Source: Actinomycetota bacterium (lineage in GTDB: Bacteria > Actinomycetota > Acidimicrobiia > Spongiisociales > UBA11373). From it: a stretch of DNA of 64,000 bases. Under the pieces are notes generated by a model. That model did not search any database. It was not told the origin of the DNA and saw only the letters and a program-made list of their open reading frames with translations. The translations under genes and the position numbers were made by a program. Positions 9,044 through 17,208 of the stretch are shown in pieces; within the stretch, counting starts at the first letter, position 1, and each line of letters begins with the position of its first letter. The stretch spans positions 1-64,000 of the forward strand of contig JAHLKU010000005.1 of the NCBI GenBank assembly GCA_020444505.1, read 5' to 3'.

Positions 9044-11197
9044 ATGAACGACCGATCCAGGCTCTGGACGATCGGAGCGCTGCTCGTCGCTTTCGCACTG
9101 GTCGTCGCCGCGTGCAGCGGGGACGACGCCGGGGACACGACCACGACCGCGGCCCAGGTGACCACCACCACGGCCGCCACCACGACCACCGAACCGACGG
9201 TGGCGGAGCCGGCGGTCGAGATCCCGTTCCTGGCGAAGTGGGAAGCATCGGCGCACGCCGATTCCGAAGCCGAAGCATTCCGACATTGGGACGAGGACGA
9301 CCCCGCGGTCGTCCCCGAATCGTGTGCCAAGTGCCACGTCGGCACCGGGTTCCAGGACTTCGTGGGTGCCGACGGCACCGCCGCCGGGGTCGTGGACAAC
9401 CCCCACGATCCCGATACGACCATCACCTGCACGACCTGCCACAACGACGCCACCCTGGCGCTCGACAGCGTGACGATGCCCTCCGGCGTCGTGCTCACGG
9501 GCCTCGGCTCCGAAGCCCGCTGCATGACCTGCCACCAGGGCCGCGCCTCCAAGGTCTCGGTCGACGAGGCCATCACTGCGGCGGGCGTGGGTGACGACGA
9601 GGTCAGCGAGGACCTCGGGTTCATCAACATCCACTACTTCGCCGCGGCCGCCACCAAGTACGGCACCGAGGCGCAGGGCGGGTACGAGTACGACGGCCAG
9701 AGTTACGACGCCTACTTCAGCCATGTGCCCGGGTACGAGACGTGCGCCGACTGCCACGACTCCCACAGCCTGGAACTGAAGTTCGAGGAGTGCGCGACGT
9801 GCCACGTCGGCGCCACCGACATCGACGCCGTCCGGGACATCCGGATGCCCGGCTCGCTGGTGGACTACGACGGCGACGGGGATGCCTCCGAGGGCATCTA
9901 CTACGAGATCCAGGGTGCCTCCGACACGCTGTACGCCGCCATGCAGGCGTACACCACGGAGATCCTGGGCACCGGGATCGTGTACGACGCCCATGCCTAT
10001 CCGTACTTCTTCGCCGATCTCAACGGCGACGGGGAGGCCAACGAGGACGAGGCGAACTTCGGCAACCAGTACCCGGCGTGGACGCCGCGCCTGGTCCGTG
10101 CCGCCTACAACTACCAGGTCGCGCTGAAGGATCCGGGCGGCTTCGCCCACGGCGGGAAGTACCTGCTGCAGCTCCTCAGCGACTCCACCGCCGACCTCAA
10201 CTCGGTGCTGGCGAGCCCGGTCGTCGTCGAAGCGGCGCGCCGCATCGACCACGGCCACTTCGCAGGCAGCGAAGAAGCGTTCCGGCACTGGGACGAGGAC
10301 GGGGCCGTGCCGGCCACCTGCTCCAAGTGCCACAGCGCCGAAGGGCTGCCCCTCTTCCTGGCCGAAGGGGTGTCCATCGGCCAGGACCCGTCCAACGGGC
10401 TGGCCTGCGGCACCTGCCACGCCGACTTCAGCACCTGGGATCGCTACGAGGCCGGTGCGGTGACGTTCCCGAGCGGGGCGTCGGTGGACAGCGGCAGCAA
10501 CGACATGAACCTGTGCATGAACTGCCACCAGGGCCGCGAGTCGGGCGCCAGCCTGGCCGCAGCCATCGGTGACGCAGGCACCGACGAGATCGTCGAGGGC
10601 CTGTCGTTCATCAACGTGCACTACTTCCCGGCCGGGGCCACGATCTTCGGGTCGGAGGTCGGCGGCGGGTTCGAGTACGCCGGCAAGGCCTACGCCGGCC
10701 GGTTCGCTCACGTCGAGGCGTTCGACACCTGCGTCGAGTGCCACAACGCCCACGAGCTCGAGGTCCGCACCGAGAGCTGCGCCGGGTGCCACGGCACCGA
10801 AGACGTGGCCGCCATCCGCATGTCGGACACCGACTTCGACGGCGACGGCGACACCGACGAGGGCCTGGCCGGAGAGGTCGAGACGTACCGCGCGATGCTC
10901 TACGACATCATGCAGGCGTACGCCGAGGCCAACGGCACGCCGATCGTGTACGACGCCGCGTCCTACCCGTACTTCTTCGCCGATCTCAATGGCGACGGGG
11001 AGGCGACGCCGGACGAGGCCAACTACGGCAACCGGTTCGCCTCGTGGACGCCCAACCTGCTCCAGGCTGCGTACAACTACCAGTACGCCACCAAGGATCC
11101 GGGGGCGTTCGCGCACAACGGCACGTACGTGCTGCAGTTGCTGTACGACTCGATCGAGTCCCTGGGAGGCGACCTCACCGGCGCCACCAGGCCGTAG
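9044..11197 (+). CDS. Decaheme c-type cytochrome lipoprotein
   Basis: Lipobox VVAACSGDD; ten CXXCH motifs; SD gggaggag before ATG. Confidence 0.9.
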   Translation: MNDRSRLWTIGALLVAFALVVAACSGDDAGDTTTTAAQVTTTTAATTTTEPTVAEPAVEIPFLAKWEASAHADSEAEAFRHWDEDDPAVVPESCAKCHVGTGFQDFVGADGTAAGVVDNPHDPDTTITCTTCHNDATLALDSVTMPSGVVLTGLGSEARCMTCHQGRASKVSVDEAITAAGVGDDEVSEDLGFINIHYFAAAATKYGTEAQGGYEYDGQSYDAYFSHVPGYETCADCHDSHSLELKFEECATCHVGATDIDAVRDIRMPGSLVDYDGDGDASEGIYYEIQGASDTLYAAMQAYTTEILGTGIVYDAHAYPYFFADLNGDGEANEDEANFGNQYPAWTPRLVRAAYNYQVALKDPGGFAHGGKYLLQLLSDSTADLNSVLASPVVVEAARRIDHGHFAGSEEAFRHWDEDGAVPATCSKCHSAEGLPLFLAEGVSIGQDPSNGLACGTCHADFSTWDRYEAGAVTFPSGASVDSGSNDMNLCMNCHQGRESGASLAAAIGDAGTDEIVEGLSFINVHYFPAGATIFGSEVGGGFEYAGKAYAGRFAHVEAFDTCVECHNAHELEVRTESCAGCHGTEDVAAIRMSDTDFDGDGDTDEGLAGEVETYRAMLYDIMQAYAEANGTPIVYDAASYPYFFADLNGDGEATPDEANYGNRFASWTPNLLQAAYNYQYATKDPGAFAHNGTYVLQLLYDSIESLGGDLTGATRP

Positions 11198-11220
11198 CCG
11201 CAGTCCTCTCGCAAGGAGGG

Positions 11221-11251
11221 GGAAGGGCCCGGGGTCATCCCGGGCCCTTCC
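11221..11251 (+). terminator. Hairpin downstream of the decaheme cytochrome gene
   Basis: ggaagggcccggg-gtcat-cccgggcccttcc, perfect 13-bp stem followed by ttgtg. Confidence 0.7.
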
Positions 11252-11719
11252 TTGTGCCCCGGCCGGGGAGGAGCCGGGCGATCGACCCGGGCGGGGACGC
11301 AGGCCGGCGGCGGAATGGCGGCGCGGCCGCACCTACCGCGGCTCCCTTCCGGGTACCCCGGCACCCACACCCGACGGCCCGGGGGTCTGGCGGGGCGGGG
11401 CACCCGGACGTGCGGACGGCGCCCCCGGCGCCCGGTTCCCGCCCAGGCAGCAGGGACCCCGGGTCGGGCGGGGGCAGCCGGTCGTGGAGCCTTCCCGCCA
11501 CCCCCAGGTGCCCCGCCGTCGATCACGACGGGAAGGATCAGCGTGGAGAGGTGCAGGTGGCCGTGATGGAGGGCGGCGCCGCCTCGAAGGCCAGCAGGGC
11601 CTCTCCGTGGACGGCGTCGACGACCTGGCCGTCCGGGCCGGACGGCGAAGGCGCGCCGCGTCCGTGCCATGCCTCGACGCTGCCCGTCCGGGGCCCCTCC
11701 TCCGGAGCGGCGGGGAGAG

Positions 11720-11751
11720 CCACAGGCCTCCATGAGCGCCCCTCAGCGGCC
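11720..11751. repeat. Imperfect direct repeat copy A
   Basis: ccacaggcctccatgagcgcccctcagcggcc; near-copy at 11955-11987. Confidence 0.6.
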
Positions 11752-11954
11752 CCGTGAGGCCTCCACCGCCCGGCCCGGGGACCGGGAGCGCGCGGCCGTG
11801 CGAGCGCCGCGGAGGGGCGTAGACGCGTCGCCCCGATCGCGCCTCGGGGCCTGCGGGGGGATGGCCTCCCTCGGGTGTGCAGCCGGGGGAGCGGGCACGC
11901 ATCCGGCTCCGGACCCAGCCCGTCGCCGGGGCCATCGGGGCAGCATCCCTGCCG

Positions 11955-11987
11955 CCACAGGCCCTCCACGAGCGCCCCTCAGCGGCC
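11955..11987. repeat. Imperfect direct repeat copy B
   Basis: ccacaggccctccacgagcgcccctcagcggcc; near-copy of 11720-11751. Confidence 0.6.
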
Positions 11988-12162
11988 TCTCACGGCGTCC
12001 CGGGGCCGGCCCGGCGGTAGGAGTGCCGCGACGGCGCGGCCGGCCGTCCCCGGTGCTGCAGGCGGGCGGCGCCGGGTGGCCCGGGCGCGGCCGGACGCCA
12101 CCGCCGGGCCCGAGACCGTCCCCGGGCGGGGTACCCCGGCGACGATCCGATGAAGGCACGCA

Positions 12163-12196
12163 CGAGGCCCCGGGCGGAGGGGCGCCCGGGGCCTCG
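12163..12196 (-). terminator. Hairpin downstream of the NapC-like cytochrome gene
   Basis: cgaggccccgggcg-gagggg-cgcccggggcctcg, perfect 14-bp stem. Confidence 0.7.
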
Positions 12197-12219
12197 CGAT
12201 CTCCCTGTGCCGCTCGGGG

Positions 12220-13797
12220 TCAGTACCCCTGCGCCGGGTTGTGGCACTGCGTGCACCGGATCCGGTCCCACACCCCGGCGATGTCCACCGGGTGCTCGAA
12301 CTCGAGGCCGTTCAGATCGGTCTCCAGAGAGGTCACATCGTCCGACGGCCCCTGCGCCACGATGGAATGGCAGGTGTCGCACGCGTTGGCGATCGTCGTC
12401 CCCTCCGGGGAGACCAGGTCGTCGTTGTGGCACCGGAAACACCCGTCGTTGGTGAAGTGGCTCAGGTTGTTGACCCGCACCCGGTAGTCCGTCTCCATCT
12501 CGGGGAAGAAGTTCCCGGCGTAGATGTCCTGCAGGGTGGCGGCGGCCTCGTCGATCTGCGCGCGCAGGGCCTCGATGTCGTCGGGGTACTCGGCGGCGTA
12601 GAACTCCGAGAGCCCCCCGGGGATCGCCGCGAGCGCCTCGTCGGTGGTCTCGTACCGTGCGTTGAGCAGGTCCAGGCCCACCTTGCGGATGTAGGGCAGG
12701 TCGGCATCGATGGTGCCGCGGGAGATCTCCAGGTTGATGGCGGTCGCCGGCGGCTGGAACTTGTGGCTGGGACGGTTGTGGCAGTCGATGCAGTCGAACG
12801 TCCGCACCTCGTACCCCTCGCTGTCCGGGCCGATGTCGGACTCCGGGTCGTCGTAGACGGTCACGTTGCCGTCCAGATCGGTGGCCCGCACCCAGGGGAT
12901 CTCCTGCCGCTGCACATCCGCCGCCACGTACTCGATGGTGTTGGCCGTCACCATGTGCCAGTGGATGCCCTCCAGGTGGCCGGTGCGGGGGTTCCCGCCG
13001 CCCACGTTCACCAGCAGGGTGATGGTCCAGGGGGAGTTGGCCTCGTCGGTGCGGAAGTACGAGATGTTGGTCAGCGTCTGGCCGTAGAACTGCTCGGGCC
13101 AGTGGCAGTGCTCGCACGTCTCCTGTGCCGGCCGGAGCGCCGTCACCGGGGTGGGGATGGGCCGCTCGAACGAGTTGGTGAAGGTCTTCCACACCTGCCG
13201 GAGGCCGTCCAGCTTGGACTTCACCCAGACCGAGCGCCCGGGGCCGATGTGGCACTCGACGCAGGGGACCCGGGCGTGGGCCGACGCCAGGTACGTGGTG
13301 TTCTGGGGGCCCATCACCTCGTGACAGGCCGTGCCGCAGAAGGACACGGATTCCGTGGCCTCGTACGCCCGGATGCCGCTGTAGACGACCAGGACCAGCA
13401 GGACGGCCATGCTGCCGAGGAAGAGCCACAGGTTGCGCATGTAGCGGGGATTCGAGGGCTCGATGCGCAGCATGAACCGGATGCGCTCACCGCGCTTGCG
13501 CGCCTGGCGGGCCACACGGATCGCGCCGATGGCGGTCAGCGCCGCGCCGACGGTGATGACGAACGGGATGCCGATCCAGGTGACGATGGCCCGGTACGGG
13601 TTGTCGGCGCCGCCCAGGAGATCGATCCCCACCATCACGACGAACGCCAGGATGCCGGCGCCCACCAGGGCTCCACCGATGGCCGTCAGGGGATAGGTGA
13701 ACAGGTTCCTGGCGACCCGTTCGGGAGGCGCTGCCGTCCCACCTCGTTCGGGCTCTCCGCCTTCGGCCTTCCCGGGATCGTCGGTGCGATCGCTCAT
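12220..13797 (-). CDS. NapC/NirT-like membrane-anchored multiheme cytochrome c
   Basis: N-terminal TM segments; six CXXCH motifs plus a CX3CH (SFCGTACHEVMGPQNT), followed by ARVPCVECHIGPG. Confidence 0.85.
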   Translation of the reverse strand: MSDRTDDPGKAEGGEPERGGTAAPPERVARNLFTYPLTAIGGALVGAGILAFVVMVGIDLLGGADNPYRAIVTWIGIPFVITVGAALTAIGAIRVARQARKRGERIRFMLRIEPSNPRYMRNLWLFLGSMAVLLVLVVYSGIRAYEATESVSFCGTACHEVMGPQNTTYLASAHARVPCVECHIGPGRSVWVKSKLDGLRQVWKTFTNSFERPIPTPVTALRPAQETCEHCHWPEQFYGQTLTNISYFRTDEANSPWTITLLVNVGGGNPRTGHLEGIHWHMVTANTIEYVAADVQRQEIPWVRATDLDGNVTVYDDPESDIGPDSEGYEVRTFDCIDCHNRPSHKFQPPATAINLEISRGTIDADLPYIRKVGLDLLNARYETTDEALAAIPGGLSEFYAAEYPDDIEALRAQIDEAAATLQDIYAGNFFPEMETDYRVRVNNLSHFTNDGCFRCHNDDLVSPEGTTIANACDTCHSIVAQGPSDDVTSLETDLNGLEFEHPVDIAGVWDRIRCTQCHNPAQGY

Positions 13798-13820
13798 GGT
13801 GGGGTCCCCTCCTCCCTGGT

Positions 13821-13838
13821 CGTAAGGGGGACCTTACG
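13821..13838. promoter_or_regulatory. Inverted repeat cgtaagg-ggga-ccttacg upstream of the NapC-like gene
   Basis: Perfect 7-bp arms, between site 2 and the start codon. Confidence 0.4.
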
Positions 13839-13859
13839 AACACGGGGCGGCGGGTCACC

Positions 13860-13875
13860 AGGGACCTTCGACCCT
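13860..13875 (+). promoter_or_regulatory. DosR-box-like palindrome AGGGACCTTCGACCCT (site 2)
   Basis: 63 nt upstream of the NapC-like start codon (13797, minus strand). Confidence 0.5.
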
Positions 13876-13951
13876 TCCGGGTGGGACGCGCGGCCGGAGC
13901 GCACGGGCGCGTCGAGCCGCCGGAGGAACCGGGAACCCGCCGCGCTGCCGC

Positions 13952-15382
13952 CTAGCCGCCGGCCTCGGGGGCACCGTTGGCGATCCACTCCCGCAACACC
14001 GCGAGCGCGGCGTCGTCCAGTTGGCCGGGGTGGCCGCCGGCGGCCTGCACGGCGTACAGCGGGGATGCCTCGGGGTCGCCCGCGGTCACCGCCGCCAGAG
14101 CGCTCTCGTAGGTGGTCAGATCCAACCCGGCGGCGGGCGAGCCCCCGCCGTGGCACGCGGCGCAGGACGCCAGCAGGCCCGAGACCGGGCTCTGCCACCC
14201 GGGAGGCCCGCCGGCCGACCCCTCACCCGCGGTGGCGGGTGCGCCGGCCGTGATCCACGCCCGGATGCTGGCGATCTCCTCGTCGGTGAGGACCACGGCG
14301 TGGTCGCCGCCCTCCATCACCTGCACCAGCGCCGACCCGTCGGGGTCGCCGGCCACGACCGCGCCCAACGTGCCCTCGTACGTGGCCAGGTTCAGGCCGC
14401 CGAGCGCCATGGCCTTGCCGTGGCAATCGGTGCACCGGTTGTTGCGGAACACGGCCTGCAGGCCGTCCTCCCAGCCGACGGCCGGGATGGTGGTCGTGGT
14501 GGCCGCGACGGGGGTGGTCGTGGTGGGCGCCACCAGGGTGCCGGTGGTCTCGACCGGGGCGAACACCTCCACCTGCTCGGGGGGATCGATGGTGGCGATG
14601 GCCGTGTCCTCGAAGGTCACGAACACCCAGATGCCGGCCATCATGATCAGTGCGGCGCCCGCCGCGGCAGGGATGTAGATGCGGGTGCGGCGGCTGGCGG
14701 CCTTGCCCGTGGGCGGGGTGAACGCCTGGCCGGCCTCGATCTGCTCCAGTTCGAGCCCGTGCTCGTGCTCCATGTCCTTCCGGCTCATGGTGCCGGTGAA
14801 CATCGAAGTGTTGAAGCTGCGGACGTGCACGTGGTACATGTGCCACACGATCACGGCCAGCACGGCGAGGAGGGCCTCCCCGCTGTGGAACACCTTGGCG
14901 GCGGGGATGAACTCGCCGGGCAGCACCTTGGCGGTGGCGATGGGGTTCCAGAGCAGGAACCCGCTCACCACCATCACCAGCGTGCCCCACACCAGGGCGT
15001 AGTACTCGAGCTTCTCCTCCCAGGTGAACCGGCCCTGCTTGGGAGGCTTCGCCTCTCTGCCGGCCAGGTAGCGGACCGAGTGCTGGGCGGCCCTGAGGTC
15101 GGCCATCGAGGGCAGCATCTCCCGGGGGCGGCGCTGCACGTACTTGCGGTACCCGATGGCACCGATGTGGTACACGACGGCGACCATGAGGATGGTGGCG
15201 AACACCCGGTGGACGACGCGCACCGATTCGATGCCGCCGAAGAGGTCGATGATGCGCCGAGAGAGCCAGGCGCCGGCATAGCGCTGGGGGATGCCGGTGA
15301 CGGCCAGCATCGTGAACGACACCAGCTGGGCGACGTGCTCGAGGCGGTCGGAGATCGAGAACCGGCGGTAGCGCTCAGCCAT
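13952..15382 (-). CDS. Cytochrome b561/formate dehydrogenase gamma-like membrane protein fused to two C-terminal cytochrome c domains
   Basis: Four-helix b-type region with His residues (DRLEHVAQLVSF, RVVHRVFAT, WHMYHVHVRSF); C-terminal CTDCHG and CAACHG. Confidence 0.85.
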   Translation of the reverse strand: MAERYRRFSISDRLEHVAQLVSFTMLAVTGIPQRYAGAWLSRRIIDLFGGIESVRVVHRVFATILMVAVVYHIGAIGYRKYVQRRPREMLPSMADLRAAQHSVRYLAGREAKPPKQGRFTWEEKLEYYALVWGTLVMVVSGFLLWNPIATAKVLPGEFIPAAKVFHSGEALLAVLAVIVWHMYHVHVRSFNTSMFTGTMSRKDMEHEHGLELEQIEAGQAFTPPTGKAASRRTRIYIPAAAGAALIMMAGIWVFVTFEDTAIATIDPPEQVEVFAPVETTGTLVAPTTTTPVAATTTTIPAVGWEDGLQAVFRNNRCTDCHGKAMALGGLNLATYEGTLGAVVAGDPDGSALVQVMEGGDHAVVLTDEEIASIRAWITAGAPATAGEGSAGGPPGWQSPVSGLLASCAACHGGGSPAAGLDLTTYESALAAVTAGDPEASPLYAVQAAGGHPGQLDDAALAVLREWIANGAPEAGG

Positions 15383-16511
15383 TGGCGGCCCCCTTCCTGG
15401 TGCGGCGGTCCCTGAAGGTGAGCAGCACCACGTACACCCCCATCGCCCCGATCGTGATGGGGATGATCAGGCGGTAGAACCACTGGGCCAGCCACACCAG
15501 CGTGGCCTGCCCCGGCGCCGGGGTGTAGTGCCCCAGCCACGAGGCCGGGAAGTTGTCGGTCGCATCGGGATGGCAGCGCTGGCAGGTCCGCAGGATGTTG
15601 TCCTTGAACGTCTGGCTGTTCGGGTTGTCGGCCGACTGGATGCTGTGGACGCCGTGGCAGTCGATGCAGACCGGCTTGTTCGTCTCCTGTCCGGGCGCCA
15701 GGGCCTCGTACAGCACCACCGTGGTGCCGTGGAAATCGGAGATGTAGGTGTCGAACGTGTCGGCGCGGATGCCGTACTTGCTCATGAGGTCGGGGTCGCT
15801 GTGGCAGTTCGCACAGAGCTGCGGCGAGAACAGGTGGAACTCGGGCAGCGACGGGCCCTCCACGTCGTGCACGCCGTGGCAGTCGGTGCAGGTGGGGACG
15901 TCCCTGACGCCCGACAGCAGCGCCGCCCCGTGCACCGAGTCCTCGTAGACCTCGTAGATCTCGTAGTGGCAGTTCCTGCACGTCTCGGCCACCTCGGGAG
16001 TGTGGGCGACCGGCTTGCTGACCTCGTGCGAGCCGTGGCAGTCGGTGCAGACCGCGGCGTCCAGGTTGCCTCCGGCCAGAGCGGCGGAGTGGACGTTGTC
16101 CATGGTCGCCGTCGCCTCCGAGGTGTGGCAGCCGGCGCAGGCCTGGTTCAGGTCCACCACCCAGGTCCGGACGTCGGGGGCGGGGAAGGGATCGTGGGGG
16201 AAGCCGGAGATGTCGGTGTGGCACAGCACGCAGGGGATGTCCACGGGGCCGTGCACCGAGGCCTCGTGGGCCTCGACGTCGAACGTCAGCGGGAGCACCT
16301 CGCCGGAGGGAAGGGTGGTCTGGAACCCGGGGTTGCCGTGGCACGACAGGCAGGCCTCGTTGCCGGTCGCCTGGTCGGCCGGCTCGGCCTCGTCGTCCTG
16401 GGCGGCGGCGGTGCCTGCCGTGAGGGCCAGCACGGCCACGACGGCGCCGGCCAGGCCCAGGAGAGCGGCGAGGTGCCGCCCCCTCGCGGTTCCGGTGCTC
16501 TCAACGTTCAC
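15375..16511 (-). CDS. Nonaheme c-type cytochrome with signal peptide and C-terminal TM anchor
   Basis: Nine CXXCH motifs; GTG start VNVESTGTARGR followed by signal peptide; C-terminal TM helix; overlaps downstream cytochrome b gene. Confidence 0.85.
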   Translation of the reverse strand: MNVESTGTARGRHLAALLGLAGAVVAVLALTAGTAAAQDDEAEPADQATGNEACLSCHGNPGFQTTLPSGEVLPLTFDVEAHEASVHGPVDIPCVLCHTDISGFPHDPFPAPDVRTWVVDLNQACAGCHTSEATATMDNVHSAALAGGNLDAAVCTDCHGSHEVSKPVAHTPEVAETCRNCHYEIYEVYEDSVHGAALLSGVRDVPTCTDCHGVHDVEGPSLPEFHLFSPQLCANCHSDPDLMSKYGIRADTFDTYISDFHGTTVVLYEALAPGQETNKPVCIDCHGVHSIQSADNPNSQTFKDNILRTCQRCHPDATDNFPASWLGHYTPAPGQATLVWLAQWFYRLIIPITIGAMGVYVVLLTFRDRRTRKGAANG

Positions 16512-16567
16512 ACAGGCCTCCCCACGGGCGTCGCAGCCATTCAAGTCGGCACGGGCCGCCGCCGCGT

Positions 16568-16583
16568 AGGGCCGAACGTCCCG
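16568..16583 (-). promoter_or_regulatory. DosR-box-like palindrome CGGGACGTTCGGCCCT (site 3)
   Basis: agggccgaacgtcccg, 57 nt upstream of the nonaheme cytochrome start codon. Confidence 0.5.
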
Positions 16584-16626
16584 TACCCCGTGGTAGTTCG
16601 TCCGGCCGGAGCCGGCCGGTGGCGAA

Positions 16627-17208
16627 TCAGCCGGCGACGAGCTCGTCGAGCACCGGCATCAGGTCGCCCGCGACGATGGCGCCGTATTCCTTGTGCACGA
16701 TGACACCGTCGGCGTCGACCACGTAGGTCTCGGGCACCCCGTAGACGCCGAACTCCACCACGGCGCGCGAGCCGGGGTCCTGCAGGTAGAGGTACCCGTC
16801 CCCCCACCCGTACTGGTCCAGGAACCCGGTGATGGCCGCGGTGGTGTCCTGGTAGACGATGCCGACGAACTGCACCCCCCGGTCACCGTAGGCGTCGGAG
16901 AGTGCCGTCAGCTCGGCGTGCTCGGCGCGGCAGGGGATGCAGTAGGAGGCGAAGAAGTTGATCACCAGCACCTCGCCCCGCAGGTCGGCGAGCGCCACGG
17001 TTCCCGAGCCGTCGAGGAGCGGCAGTTCCAGGTCGGCCATCTGCTCGCCGGCCAGCGGGATGTTGCGGGGCTCGCGGGGATCGTACGACCCGGGATCGGT
17101 GCGCAGGAACATCACCCACGCCGTCGCGATCACCAGGAGGCCGGCACCCCCGACGATCACCCAGAAGCCGACGCCGCGCCGGCGGGTCTCTGTCGGCTGA
17201 TCGGTCAC
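16627..17208 (-). CDS. TlpA/ResA/CcmG-like thiol-disulfide oxidoreductase
   Basis: N-terminal TM, INFFASYCIPCRAEHAEL CxxC thioredoxin motif, adjacency to ccmHF. Confidence 0.85.
   Translation of the reverse strand: MTDQPTETRRRGVGFWVIVGGAGLLVIATAWVMFLRTDPGSYDPREPRNIPLAGEQMADLELPLLDGSGTVALADLRGEVLVINFFASYCIPCRAEHAELTALSDAYGDRGVQFVGIVYQDTTAAITGFLDQYGWGDGYLYLQDPGSRAVVEFGVYGVPETYVVDADGVIVHKEYGAIVAGDLMPVLDELVAG

Noticed and set aside
9017-11332. 771-aa minus-strand ORF opposite the decaheme cytochrome
   Set aside because: Shadow ORF; the plus frame has ten CXXCH motifs and lipobox.
11669-12487. 272-aa plus-strand ORF in the cytochrome intergenic gap
   Set aside because: Composition dominated by R/P/G/A, overlaps terminators and the NapC-like gene; no domain signature.
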